DNA from: Acidobacteriota bacterium
Lineage (GTDB): Bacteria; Acidobacteriota; Blastocatellia; Chloracidobacteriales; Chloracidobacteriaceae
Assembly: GCA_016208495.1 (NCBI GenBank)
Contig: JACQXX010000080.1
Coordinates: 62,001 to 126,000, forward strand
Direction: 5' to 3'
Length of the DNA: 64,000 bases
Shown here: piece by piece, positions 36,144 through 45,646 of the stretch
How the letters are laid out: the number at the start of each line of letters is the position of its first letter
How positions within the stretch are numbered: the first letter of the stretch is position 1
The notes under the pieces: generated by a model
What the model saw: the letters and a program-made list of their open reading frames with translations, nothing else
Databases searched by the model: none
What the model was told of the DNA's origin: nothing
Program-made: the position numbers and the translations under genes

Positions 36144-39100
36144 TCATCGAATTCCAGCCAAATTTCCCCATTCACCAGACGTAAAAAAGCTGGCCCAGTA
36201 ATAGGGGCGGCGATATTTGGGGTCTTTCAATAATTTGAGCTGGACATTTCGTAGCGCCTGGCTGCGACCTTCGTTGTTTTTCAACCGCTGGTAATAAGCC
36301 ACCATCAATTTACTGGTGGCAATGTCCGCCACTGGCCAGAGGCTCATCATCTGGGTTTCAGACCCTGCCAGAACCAGTGCCCTTCGCAAGCCATAACTGC
36401 CCTCACCAAATTGAAATTCCCCCAATCCGGTGTCACAGGCGGAAAGAACCACCAGCTTAGTGCCCCACAAATCGAGGCCGGCGGCTTCAAGAGCCGTCAA
36501 GGTACCATCGTTTTCGGCATCTCCACCATGATTGGCCCCTGCAAAAAACAGATAGGATCTGGTGAGGGGGTTTGGCATCCGAAGTTCCTCATTTGTTTCG
36601 ACATCTGATTTTGGCACTGCGGATCGAGTATCAGGTGATGGTTCAGGCTTCGATTGACTCTGGGCTGAGTAGAAATAGCCATGGGTGGCAATGTGGATCA
36701 ATTCTGGCCGTTTGGCATTTTTGATAATTTGTTCGGTTGCCTCTGTCCGGGTCAGGAGACTCGATTCAGGAAAAAGGTGTTTGAGGGCAATTCCTTCCTT
36801 CTGGGTGCCCTCCAACCGGGCGAGCTGACCCAAAGTTTGTCCTAACAGGAGCGGGCCGGTTCCAGTCCCATAATCAGGATCAGCCATAATCAATGGGGGA
36901 CCGGCGCTTTCAATTTTGACTTTCAACCGCAACAAATCGCGACCACTGGTGAGGTAGGTCAGCAAATACTTTTCAATGCAATATTTCCCATTTTCATCAA
37001 CCAGGGCGGCAAAAGGCACCAAATTCAAAATTCCATCCGGCGAAATCAGCAGATGGTCCGCAGACCCAACCAGTGCTCGGACTGGCTTTAAGATAAGCTC
37101 GTCCAGTTTTTGCGCGGCTTGAAAGAGTTGCTGATTTCGGGCCTGACGCGTGGCTGGGGGCAATTTGATTTTTGTCAGGTTTCGACCAGGGTCAGAGAGC
37201 AGAATCAACTTTCGAAATTCAGCGACTGCCTGATTGATGAGTTCGGCGTCACCTAAATCGGCTGCACGGGGTTCTCCTTCATTTTGAAGAACATAAACCC
37301 CATACCGATAATGGACGCTGTCAACTTCTTTAAAGGCGGCGTATTCAACCAGGGCCGTATGGGGTGGGATCACTTTTTGAATGGCTTCAAGTGTGATTGG
37401 CTGAAATTGGGCCCGGAATTCCGCACTTTTGGCACTAATTTTGGCCTCAAGTTGATCAACCAGTTCGGTTTGATTTTTGATTGCTTCCCGATGTTTTTGA
37501 AGTCCCTCAGTGCCGGCACCCTTCAAAATAAAAGTGGACAATTCACTTTTCTTTTTCAAAAGATCGTCAAACAACAATTTATCCTCCGGGAGGGCCCGTT
37601 TTCGGAGCGCTTCGATCCCTTCGGCCATCGCATCAAGGGAACGGCCCTTGCGCCTGAGGAGCACCGTAAACGCATTTTGACAGGCTTTCAAGTTGTTGGG
37701 CGCCAGTACCAAATTGAGGTAAAGTGATTCTTCTGTATGATTTGCCGTTTTATTTAGATAAAGCAATTTTTGTCGTTCTGAACCCGAGGCTAAATTTCGA
37801 ATCAGATCGCGTTCCGCAATCTCATTACATTGAATGTAGCAATCAATTGCCTTTTCAACCTCATCAACCCGACTATAAGCCTGGCCAAGGTTTCGTAAGC
37901 AAGTCGCCACGTTCGGATGGTCATCACTCAATCGTTTCTGGTAAATCGCAAGCGCCCGCATATACAATGGAATGACCTCTGAGTTGTTGCCGAGCGCGGA
38001 ATGGATCAAGGCCAGATTATTGAGCAGGGTGGCGACGTTCGGATGGTCAGGACCAAGAATTTTTTGATTGAGGGCCAGGGCCCTTTCAAAAAACGAGAGG
38101 GCTTTTTCGGGTTCCTTCAGATTTTGGTAAATCGTGCCCAAATTATTGAGCACAAAGGGAATATTTGGATGGTCCGGTGGGAGAAGTTTTTCAAACATGG
38201 CCAGCGCGCGTTGAAACAACGGTTCAGCCGCCCGATAATCCTTTTTGGAAATGTAAAGTAACCCCAGGGTACTCAAGGTGGCGCCGAGGTATTCGTGTTC
38301 GGTGCCGTAAATTTTTTCATTGATGGCCAGGGCTCTCACCAGTAATGGCTCTGCCCGGTTCAGATCGCCCTGGGCCCGATAGACCATCGCCAGGTTGCTG
38401 AGTCCCGAGGCAATGGTTTGGTGGTCAGATCCAAAAAAAGACTCTCGAAGTGAGAGGGCTTTGGCAATGTTGGATTCGGCTTTGATCAAATCGTGACTGA
38501 AAAAGTACGCCTTGCCCATTTCTTCATACACATCGGATAATATCTCTTTTGAAAAATCAGGAAGATTTTCTAACATCCTTCGGGCACGGTCTTGAAGCTG
38601 GATTGATTTTGGATAATTTCCACCCTGTAAATACAATGCCCCAATTGATGAAATTGCCTGCGCAAGTTTAGAAGCTTCTGCTGGTGAAACCTGGTCTGAA
38701 CGGTCAATCAACCGGGTTGCAAGGTCATTGAACCGGGTGACATCGTGTTGGATGAAGTAAATTTCGCCAAGTTTTTCATAACATTTGAGGGCATCACCCT
38801 GGTTGATTCCCAATCCCGTTTCATAGGTTGAAATCGCAGCTCGAAACATTGCCTCAGCTTTTGAGAGTTGCTTCTGTTCGTGCCAGACCCAGGCCAGGTT
38901 ATATCGGGCAATGGCCAGATCAGGATCATCGTCTGGCAATTGTTTTTCTCTGAGTGCCAGTGACCGGGCATACCAGGTTTCAGCCAGATCTGGTTTCTTT
39001 TGGGAATAGGTCACATTTCCCAGCAGATTGAAACAATCAGCCACATCAAGGGTATCTGGCCGTGAAAGTTTTTCTTTGATCGAAAGCGCTGACTCGACCA

Positions 39101-39626
39101 GTTGCATGGCTAAATCAAATTGGGACTGTTTGTACCTGGAAACGGCTCCATAGAAATCAGCCTGAGCTTGAACAAGAGCAGGATCAGTCGAGCGAACTGG
39201 CCGAAGTTCAACCGTTTGAAAAGTAAATGGCCCGGCAGTGTCTTTCGGGTCAGCCAGTTGAAGTTCAACCAGATATTTCCCAGGCAATTTGCTCAACCAC
39301 GCCACTGGCAGGCGGCTTTGAGTCAGATTTGGACAGGTGACTTCGAGCACTTTTTGTCCGCTTGGATCGGTCACTGAGACTCGCAGATCAACGCCTCGTT
39401 GGCCCACGACAATCGAGGCAAACTCAGATTTTTTCATCTCGATTGGAAATGTCTTGTGCCCATTGACAATTTTTCCATCCACTCTGGTTGTACTCAGTTC
39501 AGATTGGTGGGCTTGAACTGAAGACACACCAGGAACTATCAGGTTGCGAACCAGGGCCGGCGGTTCTGACCCGGTGACCAGTGCGAGCAGGATCACGACC
39601 AGAACAGACCGTTGAAGAGCTGACAT
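36144..39626 (-). CDS. Secreted TPR-CHAT (caspase-like) protein
   Basis: A 1160-residue protein. A signal sequence (SVLVVILLALVTG) precedes a ~100-residue beta domain with DPSGQKVLEVTCPNLTQ. About ten TPR units of the kinesin-light-chain type follow (for example YLGATLSTLGLLYISKKDYR, HPNIPFVLNNLGTIYQNLKE). The C-terminal CHAT domain keeps the catalytic dyad: His in LIHIATHGYFYS near residue 977 and Cys in VVLSACDTGLGE near 1060, with the terminal GEWGNLAG typical of CHAT. CHAT proteins are clan CD cysteine peptidases; with TPR sensors they often respond to a bound partner. Export argues for a surface or periplasmic role rather than cytosolic cell death. It is close to the secreted M4 protease, but no functional link is shown. 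Confidence 0.92.
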   Translation of the reverse strand: MSALQRSVLVVILLALVTGSEPPALVRNLIVPGVSSVQAHQSELSTTRVDGKIVNGHKTFPIEMKKSEFASIVVGQRGVDLRVSVTDPSGQKVLEVTCPNLTQSRLPVAWLSKLPGKYLVELQLADPKDTAGPFTFQTVELRPVRSTDPALVQAQADFYGAVSRYKQSQFDLAMQLVESALSIKEKLSRPDTLDVADCFNLLGNVTYSQKKPDLAETWYARSLALREKQLPDDDPDLAIARYNLAWVWHEQKQLSKAEAMFRAAISTYETGLGINQGDALKCYEKLGEIYFIQHDVTRFNDLATRLIDRSDQVSPAEASKLAQAISSIGALYLQGGNYPKSIQLQDRARRMLENLPDFSKEILSDVYEEMGKAYFFSHDLIKAESNIAKALSLRESFFGSDHQTIASGLSNLAMVYRAQGDLNRAEPLLVRALAINEKIYGTEHEYLGATLSTLGLLYISKKDYRAAEPLFQRALAMFEKLLPPDHPNIPFVLNNLGTIYQNLKEPEKALSFFERALALNQKILGPDHPNVATLLNNLALIHSALGNNSEVIPLYMRALAIYQKRLSDDHPNVATCLRNLGQAYSRVDEVEKAIDCYIQCNEIAERDLIRNLASGSERQKLLYLNKTANHTEESLYLNLVLAPNNLKACQNAFTVLLRRKGRSLDAMAEGIEALRKRALPEDKLLFDDLLKKKSELSTFILKGAGTEGLQKHREAIKNQTELVDQLEAKISAKSAEFRAQFQPITLEAIQKVIPPHTALVEYAAFKEVDSVHYRYGVYVLQNEGEPRAADLGDAELINQAVAEFRKLILLSDPGRNLTKIKLPPATRQARNQQLFQAAQKLDELILKPVRALVGSADHLLISPDGILNLVPFAALVDENGKYCIEKYLLTYLTSGRDLLRLKVKIESAGPPLIMADPDYGTGTGPLLLGQTLGQLARLEGTQKEGIALKHLFPESSLLTRTEATEQIIKNAKRPELIHIATHGYFYSAQSQSKPEPSPDTRSAVPKSDVETNEELRMPNPLTRSYLFFAGANHGGDAENDGTLTALEAAGLDLWGTKLVVLSACDTGLGEFQFGEGSYGLRRALVLAGSETQMMSLWPVADIATSKLMVAYYQRLKNNEGRSQALRNVQLKLLKDPKYRRPYYWASFFTSGEWGNLAGIR

Positions 39627-39743
39627 ATGAGTGAAACTCCAATTGAGGAGAATGATTCGGTCTGAAAGGATTGCCGGATTTGGAGTTCGAGTTTGATGCT
39701 TTTTGGGTGAATTTTCCAGTGACCGGCACTGATCGAGTGTGAC

Positions 39744-40346
39744 TTATTTGGAATTTGGAATTGGTGGCTGAACTGGAAATGAACGCATCCAGTCAAGCCG
39801 CTCCTGGGCCGGGTGTGTGATGGTTTGGGCCAGTTCGTCAAGCCGGATGAAAAGTTCCCAGGCTGCGGTTTGGGTTTGAGTTTCAAGATGATTCAAAATG
39901 GCTTGTTCAAGTTCAGGTGGCCGGTTGCCCTTCCACCAGTTATCTGCCAGACCGACCAGCAGGTCTTCAAACAGCAAAGTTGATCGGGTGTTTTCTTGCT
40001 TCCAGGCGGCATGGGTGCGGGCAAACCGGGCCAGTTCGGGTGCCACCCCGAGAGAAATGAGTAGGTCTGGACCGTGGTCTTCGTGTAACTCGCCTGATTG
40101 CTCAAGTTCCTGAGGAAAACGCGCTTTTCCCAAATCATGCGTTGCAGCACCAAACAAAACCAGATTTGGGTCAAACACTGCTCCTGGAAACAATTGCGGA
40201 AAGGCCGTCACAATCTGGCAGGCAACATCGTGGACCAGCGTCAAATGAGCCACCAGCCGAAGTGGAGCGTTGAGTGTTTCACACAGATGGAGAGCTTTTT
40301 CAGGTAGCGGATGCTGAACGAAATCCGGTAGAAGAAGTTGGGTCAT
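39744..40346 (-). CDS. HD-domain phosphohydrolase-like protein
   Basis: A 200-residue cytosolic protein with an HD fold: His in LTLVHDVACQI, the HD pair in FGAATHDLGKARFPQEL near residue 70, and HEDHGPDLLISLG further on. These metal-binding His and Asp residues suggest nucleotide or phosphate-ester hydrolysis. Later segments (FARTHAAWKQ, LLVGLADNWWKG) fit the helical core. The substrate is unknown; no synthetase or second domain is present. It lies just upstream of the CHAT gene on the same strand with a 117-base gap, so co-transcription is possible. Confidence 0.85.
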   Translation of the reverse strand: MTQLLLPDFVQHPLPEKALHLCETLNAPLRLVAHLTLVHDVACQIVTAFPQLFPGAVFDPNLVLFGAATHDLGKARFPQELEQSGELHEDHGPDLLISLGVAPELARFARTHAAWKQENTRSTLLFEDLLVGLADNWWKGNRPPELEQAILNHLETQTQTAAWELFIRLDELAQTITHPAQERLDWMRSFPVQPPIPNSK

Positions 40347-40363
40347 AAAAGAAATCAGCGATG

Positions 40364-40475
40364 ATACCAGTTGTAGTCAGTAGTTGGAAAGTCAGTAACC
40401 AGTCGCTCACTAAGTTTAGTTGATTGAACCAGTTGATTGCTTGTTTATAGAATGAGTCTCTCGAATTTGCAAAGA
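40364..40475 (+). repeat. R3 element, degenerate copy
   Basis: It starts ATACCAGTTGTAGTCAG and keeps CACTAAGTTTAGTTGATTGA. The right end has decayed to GAATTTGCAAAG. Confidence 0.65.
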
Positions 40476-40576
40476 GCTCGGTTGTTGGTAGAATTGTATT
40501 TCCCTTAGCCCTTAGGGACTGTAAAAATACAACTTCCCGTTTTTATCGAAAGTCACCGGAGAGATCGAATTTCAGA

Positions 40577-40615
40577 ACAGGAAACCACGAAATACACGAA
40601 AAACACGAAAAAGAA
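40577..40615 (-). repeat. R2 core fragment, inverted
   Basis: GGAAACCACGAAATACACGA followed by AAAACACGAAAAAG is the reverse complement of the R2 body without its ends. Confidence 0.65.
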
Positions 40616-40779
40616 ATCCAAAGACTTCAATGGGGTCTGAGTTTTGTCAGGGAAAGTGCCACCGAACTCAAAAGAAAATGGCTTCGACCCAAATGAAAAT
40701 CGGGAAGTTGTTTTTTAACGCTCCCTTAGCCCGATACGCTCAACCTCAATAATGGTAGATTGTAAACGACTGACCACCT

Positions 40780-41481
40780 ATGACTCATCTGGTGTTGCTT
40801 CCTGGGTTGGATGGAACTGGACAATTGTTTGAACGGTTTCGAGCGCTATTGCCTGAAACCGTTGATTCAACAGTGGTTTCCTATCCTGAAAGCAGCACCG
40901 GATATGATGTCTGTCTTGAATCCACACTTTCCAAAATTCGCCATCTGGACCGGTTCGTGGTGATTGCGGAGTCCTTTTCGGGTCCAGTGGCGGTGAAACT
41001 GGCGCAACTGGAGCCAGAACGAGTAAGTGGACTCGTGTTGTGTTGTTCGTTCCTGAACTGTCCGATTCGTGAGCCGCTCCACCCACTCATTAAGCTGATT
41101 GGCCGGGTGGTGTTTCAGCTTCCAATTCCAGTCATTGCCATTCACCACTGGATGATTGGTTGGGAAGCTGATTGGAAACTGGCCAGAGAAATATGCCAGG
41201 TACTGGAATCGGTGCCGAGTGAGGTGATTTTTAAACGGGTCAATGCGGTGCTTGAAGTTGAAGTCAGGGAAATTTTTCAAACGCTGGCCCAGCCGATCTT
41301 GATCATCAATGCCGATCAGGATCAATTGGTGCCGCGCCTTGAAACCAGTTCATTTTCAAATTCAAGTCTGATAACAGTGAAAAATATCCCTGGCCCGCAT
41401 TTAATTCTGCAAACATATCCAACCCAGACCTGGGACGTGATCAATTCCTTTTTGAATCAACACCACCTTATAGAGTGCTAA
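40780..41481 (+). CDS. Alpha/beta hydrolase
   Basis: A 233-residue protein with the pattern HLVLLPGLDGTGQLFERF, a nucleophile elbow AESFSGPVAV (Ser near residue 67), the acid residue in IINADQDQLVP near residue 184, and a catalytic His in PGPHLILQT near residue 206. It is cytosolic, small and of unknown substrate. The TAA stop (41479-41481) is the first three bases of the R2 element's terminal repeat, so the element either inserted there and supplied the stop or the gene end coincides with it. The gene converges with fcl. Confidence 0.85.
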   Translation: MTHLVLLPGLDGTGQLFERFRALLPETVDSTVVSYPESSTGYDVCLESTLSKIRHLDRFVVIAESFSGPVAVKLAQLEPERVSGLVLCCSFLNCPIREPLHPLIKLIGRVVFQLPIPVIAIHHWMIGWEADWKLAREICQVLESVPSEVIFKRVNAVLEVEVREIFQTLAQPILIINADQDQLVPRLETSSFSNSSLITVKNIPGPHLILQTYPTQTWDVINSFLNQHHLIEC

Positions 41482-41594
41482 GTACCTTGTCATAAGTTCC
41501 CTGAGATACTTGGATTGGGTAAGTGTTTGATTCCTTTCGTGTCGTTCGTGTGTTTCGTGGTTAAAATGTCTGGAAATTTTCGGTAAGGTACTTA
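41479..41594. repeat. R2 element, copy B, spanning two convergent stop codons
   Basis: A 116-bp element with perfect ends TAAGTACCTT (41479-41488) and AAGGTACTTA (41585-41594). The first TAA is the stop of the + strand hydrolase. The last TTA is the complement of the TAA stop of the - strand fcl gene. The element thus fills the intergenic space exactly. Confidence 0.93.
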
Positions 41595-42530
41595 TGGCTT
41601 TGAATGAGCCAGATACCAGTCAATCGTTCGTTGTAAACCTTCTCGGAAGGGTGTTTGCGCGGTCCATCCCAGTTCCTGAGTGGCCAAACTGGTATCCAGA
41701 CAGCGGCGTGGTTGACCGTCGGGTTGGGTTGTATCCCATACAATGTCTCCGGTGTAACCCACCAGTTCCCGAATCAACAGTACCAGGTCCCGAATTGCAA
41801 TTTCCTGGCCGGACCCAAGATTCATCGGCGCTGGACTTTCATAACGTTCCATCGCCGCCAGAATTGCATCCGCTGCATCTTCGACATATAAAAATTCGCG
41901 AGTTGCCGCCCCTGTTCCCCAGACAGTCATTGTCGGCAGATTGTTTTGTTTGGCTTCAACGCATTTGCGAATCAGCGCGGGTATCACGTGTGAGGTCCGC
42001 GGATCAAAATTATCGCGTGGTCCATATAAGTTTACTGGAATCAAGTAGATTCCATTAAAACCGTATTCTTGCCGATAGGCTTGCAACTGCACCAGAAGCA
42101 TTTTCTTGGCCAGTCCATAAGGTGCGTTGGTTTCCTCTGGATATCCGTTCCAAATATCAGTCTCTCGAAACGGCACCGGCGTGAATTTCGGATAGGCACA
42201 CACCGTTCCGGCACACACAAACTTCTCAAGTCCGAAACGCCGTCCCTGTTCAATCAACTGAATACCCATGATGGCATTATCATAAAACAACCGTCCTGGG
42301 TGCTGGCGATTGGCACCAATACCACCCACGACGGCTGCCAGATGAATCACAATGGTTGGCCGGATAATTTCATAAAAGCGAATGACCTGGGCTGGATCAA
42401 AGAAGTCAAACTCGGCCTTACGCGGAGCAAACACGGTTTCATACCCCGACTGCTTTAATCGTTCAACCAAAAACGAGCCGAGAAAACCACCTCCACCGGT
42501 AACGGCAATGCGTTTTGAGTGCTTCATCAT
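41592..42530 (-). CDS. fcl: GDP-L-fucose synthase
   Basis: A 312-residue NAD(P)-dependent SDR enzyme that epimerises and reduces GDP-4-keto-6-deoxy-mannose to GDP-L-fucose. It shows the Rossmann motif [33 protein letters not shown], the catalytic YxxxK in [11 protein letters not shown] near residue 140, and [20 protein letters not shown]. The length is that of the family. It is immediately downstream of gmd (12-base gap), which makes its substrate, so the two form a GDP-fucose operon for surface polysaccharide or glycoprotein synthesis. Its stop codon is provided by the R2 element. Confidence 0.95.
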   Translation of the reverse strand: MMKHSKRIAVTGGGGFLGSFLVERLKQSGYETVFAPRKAEFDFFDPAQVIRFYEIIRPTIVIHLAAVVGGIGANRQHPGRLFYDNAIMGIQLIEQGRRFGLEKFVCAGTVCAYPKFTPVPFRETDIWNGYPEETNAPYGLAKKMLLVQLQAYRQEYGFNGIYLIPVNLYGPRDNFDPRTSHVIPALIRKCVEAKQNNLPTMTVWGTGAATREFLYVEDAADAILAAMERYESPAPMNLGSGQEIAIRDLVLLIRELVGYTGDIVWDTTQPDGQPRRCLDTSLATQELGWTAQTPFREGLQRTIDWYLAHSKP

Positions 42531-42542
42531 TCATCCTTTGGT

Positions 42543-43637
42543 CTATTGACTCGCCTTTCCTTCTGTTGATTGCACAAGCTTTGTAACCGCTGAATCCCAA
42601 TGGTGCCAGGTCGTGAATTTCTCGGCCAGGATGCGTTTGCCTTCGCCAGGAGACTCAATCCCAGTTGTTTCAAGGTCGGCATCAACCATGATTTTTACCA
42701 AATCCTTAAAACTGACCTGGGGCGTCCAATCAAGTTGTGTTCGGGCTTTTTGAGTGTCTGCCTGGAGTGTATCAACTTCCAGCGGGCGGTAATATCGCGG
42801 GTCAATTTCGACATACTCCCGCCAATCGCAGCCCGCATAGGCAAACGCTTCGGCGACGAATTCCTCAACACTATGTGTTTCACCGGTTCCGATGACGAAA
42901 TCCTCGGGGGTTTCTTGCTGGAGAATTTTCCACATCGCTTCGACATATTCGGGAGCATATCCCCAATCCCGCTGGGCCTTCAAATTACCTAAATAGAGCT
43001 TTTTTTGACGACCGGCCAGGATCAACGCCAGCCCACGGGTAATTTTTCGAGTCACGAAGGTTTCACCGCGCCGTGGGCTTTCATGGTTGAAAAAAATCCC
43101 ATTACAGGCAAAGAGGCCATAGGCTTCCCGGTACATGCGGGTCATCCAGTACGAATAGACTTTGGCCGCCGCATAGGGGCTCTGTGGGTAAAACGGCGTT
43201 CGTTCACTCTGAGGCGCCGGCGTGTTGCCAAACATTTCGGAACTGGATGCCTGATAAAATCGCGTTTTGATACCGCTTCGCCGAATGGCTTCAAGAATCC
43301 GCACAGTGCTTGTACCGGTAATGTCGGCGGTGTATTCAGGCAAATCAAAACTCACTCTGACGTGGCTTTGCGCGGCAAGATGGTACATTTCGTCGGGCCG
43401 AATTTGATACATGATATCAGCCAGCCACTCAGTGCTTGCGAGATCGGAATAATGTAGAAACAGATGGGCGTCGGGGTCGTGCGGATCCTGGTAAATGTGG
43501 TCAATCCGGCGGGTATTGAACGTCGAAGCCCGGCGAATCATCGCATGTACGGTATAGCCTTTGGCCAGAAGTAGTTCCGCCAGATATGACCCATCCTGCC
43601 CGGTAATGCCGGTGATAAAAGCCGTTTTCACACGCAT
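42543..43637 (-). CDS. gmd: GDP-mannose 4,6-dehydratase
   Basis: A 364-residue SDR enzyme converting GDP-D-mannose to GDP-4-keto-6-deoxy-D-mannose. It shows [20 protein letters not shown] (cofactor binding), [20 protein letters not shown], the active-site region [14 protein letters not shown], the YxxxK of [15 protein letters not shown] near residue 155, and [20 protein letters not shown]. It is full-length for the family and first in the gmd-fcl operon. No glycosyltransferase gene is adjacent in the window. Confidence 0.96.
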   Translation of the reverse strand: MRVKTAFITGITGQDGSYLAELLLAKGYTVHAMIRRASTFNTRRIDHIYQDPHDPDAHLFLHYSDLASTEWLADIMYQIRPDEMYHLAAQSHVRVSFDLPEYTADITGTSTVRILEAIRRSGIKTRFYQASSSEMFGNTPAPQSERTPFYPQSPYAAAKVYSYWMTRMYREAYGLFACNGIFFNHESPRRGETFVTRKITRGLALILAGRQKKLYLGNLKAQRDWGYAPEYVEAMWKILQQETPEDFVIGTGETHSVEEFVAEAFAYAGCDWREYVEIDPRYYRPLEVDTLQADTQKARTQLDWTPQVSFKDLVKIMVDADLETTGIESPGEGKRILAEKFTTWHHWDSAVTKLVQSTEGKASQ

Positions 43638-43765
43638 GTCCTGTTGCTTGAAAAATTTTCACACCCAGTGAGTGCTGATCGCTGTTTTGGCAGCGAAGGT
43701 GTACACTGTCCGGAAATTTTTAGCCGCTGTCAAATCTGTCTGGCGATGTGATTGGCTTACCTATA

Positions 43766-43877
43766 ATACCAGTTTGTAGTCAGTAGTCAGTAGTCAGTAG
43801 TCAGTAGTTCACTAAGTTTATTTGATTGAATTACTTGACCGTTTTCTAACACAAGCATTTCATTGCGCAAATGGTAT
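43766..43877 (+). repeat. R3 element, forward copy
   Basis: 112 bp from ATACCAGTTTGTAGTCAG to GCAAATGGTAT, with four TAGTCAG heptamers. Its right end contains an ATG in frame with the zinc-ribbon gene that starts at 43889. Confidence 0.88.
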
Positions 43878-43888
43878 CAGAGATTTTT

Positions 43889-44488
43889 ATGGGTACGATA
43901 CTGATTAAAAATGAAAGCAAACCGCTGAAGTGCGAGATTTGCCACCAAACGGATCTTTTTGATGTTGAAACCCAGGTTTGTCTTCGCTGCAAAGATCTGG
44001 CGAGTGTGCCGTCGGCTTCGAAACCAGTCGAGGCTTTTTCAGGTGAAGATCGGGCCAGTTTTTTCAGGCGATTGAACGGTCACTATCAAACCATCTCTCA
44101 TCAAGAGAGTGTGAGGCGATTGAAAAAACCAGCAACGTTTCACATCAGCGTGGCAACCGTTATTTTCAATGGATTCCTGTTTGTCGTTTTAAAGACTGCT
44201 CTGGCTCTGGTTTTGAGTTCGCCTTCACCAACTTCGATGGCGGTTTTTAGCTTTTTTGCTGTTGTGATAATTGAACTGGCGATTGTTTTTTCAATTCGGC
44301 CAACACAACCAGTGTTGGCCCAGGGAATTTTTACCGGGTTGATCATTAGTTTCTTTTCGCCCTTCATTATTCTGGTGCTTATGGCACTGTTTTATATTCT
44401 TGGGAGGAGCGGAAACATCATGATCTTAACTTTGCTTCTTTTCATCGGTTTTATCCATCTGTTTAAAAAACTTGGGTCATACCGATGA
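43889..44488 (+). CDS. Zinc-ribbon membrane protein, paralogue 1
   Basis: A 199-residue protein. The start ATG 43889 was preferred over an in-frame ATG at 43871, which lies in the R3 element; the paralogues begin with the equivalent of TILIKNESKPLKCEIC. The N-terminal ~60 residues carry a Cys4 ribbon, CEICHQ and CLRC, and the shared segment DLASVPSASKPVEAFSGEDR. Four hydrophobic segments follow (ISVATVIFNGFLFVVLKTAL, AVFSFFAVVIIELAIVF, GLIISFFSPFIILVLMALFY, IMILTLLLFIGFIHLF). It is one of three paralogues in 3 kb; the soluble part is conserved, the membrane part is not. The function is unknown; a membrane-anchored zinc ribbon is what can be seen. Confidence 0.82.
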   Translation: MGTILIKNESKPLKCEICHQTDLFDVETQVCLRCKDLASVPSASKPVEAFSGEDRASFFRRLNGHYQTISHQESVRRLKKPATFHISVATVIFNGFLFVVLKTALALVLSSPSPTSMAVFSFFAVVIIELAIVFSIRPTQPVLAQGIFTGLIISFFSPFIILVLMALFYILGRSGNIMILTLLLFIGFIHLFKKLGSYR

Positions 44489-44491
44489 GGA

Positions 44492-45358
44492 TCAATTCTG
44501 GACTCGATAAAACATTTTCCAGCTTTTATCTGGAAGCTGAATCACCATCGGATCGGCAATTCGGCGACCAGGCATCGGTGCCAGTCGGATTCCAGGTTCT
44601 GCGGTCCAATCCAGCCCGTTGGTTGATATAAAACTTTCAATCGTTCCACCGCGCAGGTTGAAGGCATACAACCGGAACTTTCCGCCTCCGATTTTTAATG
44701 GATTGGCTGGGCGATATTCCTTGAAACCAAAGGGTTTGACGACTTGAAAATTTGTTCCATCCCGACTGGCCGCGATAAACGAACCCTTTTGCTGGTCGAA
44801 CGAAGCCACCACCATCAGCCATTCCTTCCAGCCTTTAAATACATCTCCATCAATCAGTTGCGAAGGCGGAAGAACTTCGTTTTCCTGAGTAAAGTGGACT
44901 CCATCATCTGAAATCGCGCTGAAAATGGTTTGCGAGCCGATTCCATTGAAATAATACAAACGATAGCGACCATCTTTGAGCCGAACCACGCTTGGATCCA
45001 GGGTCTTGGCGACCGTCAGGTTTTGGATGGTCAAATTGAGCGGGGTAAAGGTTTTCCCGCCGTCTTCAGAGATCGCGCAATTGGTTGTTTCCGGCTCTTT
45101 AGTGGCGTCTACATAGTAGAGCAAAATCTTTCCCTCACGCGTCACCACGGCAGTCGGCGCCGACGCATGGTCAAGCAATAACTTCTCGTCATGCGTCCAC
45201 GTCAGGCCATCCGAGCTCGACGCGCTGTAAATTTGATCGAAGTACGGGCCGCCCTCCTGTTGAAAGGCGCTTGCCTGAACAGGTGGTTCCGGTTGAATTG
45301 AACAAAGGTTGATCAGGGTAAAAACAAAGACCAGGGCGATGACACATCTGAAGATCAT
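44492..45358 (-). CDS. Secreted beta-propeller protein (sialidase/GH43-like repeats)
   Basis: A 288-residue protein with an N-terminal signal sequence (CVIALVFVFTLINLC). It may be a lipoprotein, since the Cys is followed by SIQPEPP. Five or so repeats of the kind FDQIYSASSSDGLTWTHDEK, NCAISEDGGKTFTPL and TIFSAISDDGVHFTQENEVL match BNR/Asp-box blades. HDEKLLLDHASAPTAVV and RLKDGRYRLYYFNG resemble five-bladed GH43/GH32-type hydrolases. I do not see a clear catalytic set, so binding of a glycan is as likely as hydrolysis. It is inserted between two zinc-ribbon paralogues on the opposite strand, four bases from the end of the first. Confidence 0.82.
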   Translation of the reverse strand: MIFRCVIALVFVFTLINLCSIQPEPPVQASAFQQEGGPYFDQIYSASSSDGLTWTHDEKLLLDHASAPTAVVTREGKILLYYVDATKEPETTNCAISEDGGKTFTPLNLTIQNLTVAKTLDPSVVRLKDGRYRLYYFNGIGSQTIFSAISDDGVHFTQENEVLPPSQLIDGDVFKGWKEWLMVVASFDQQKGSFIAASRDGTNFQVVKPFGFKEYRPANPLKIGGGKFRLYAFNLRGGTIESFISTNGLDWTAEPGIRLAPMPGRRIADPMVIQLPDKSWKMFYRVQN

Positions 45359-45536
45359 GGAGGTTTCCTCCGGCGAGAAATTTGGTTGGAAGCAAAGGAG
45401 TGAGAATGGGTGATATGGTTCTCACAACGGTTTCCTGACTGGTATTTGGTCAGTCCAGTTTTGAGTTTGTTTTGAGTTGACAGACCCCCGAGTGTCTGGG
45501 CAGGATGTGGCAAGCCGGGATGAATGTTCTGGTTTA

Positions 45537-45605
45537 AAATCAGTCAGCAGTCAGTAGTCAGTAGTTCAACAGATGTATTCGGTGGGATTACGCAACAGTC
45601 TCATT
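45537..45605 (+). repeat. R3 element, partial copy
   Basis: AAAATCAGTCAGCAGTCAGT and TAGTCAGTAGTTCAACAGAT resemble the left part of R3; the right end is missing. It lies upstream of the second zinc-ribbon gene. Confidence 0.55.
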
Positions 45606-45646
45606 TTAAAGGATATTGAGCTTCTCTATTCCATCTGGAGTCACCG

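Larger units (their letters stand above)
40347..40779. other. Gene-free divergent region with repeat remnants
   Basis: It contains a degenerate R3 (40364-~40475), an inverted fragment of the R2 core (40577-40615) and inverted words AACTTCCCG / CGGGAAGTT at about 40530 and 40704. Promoters for the HD gene and the hydrolase must lie here, but I cannot place them. Confidence 0.6.
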
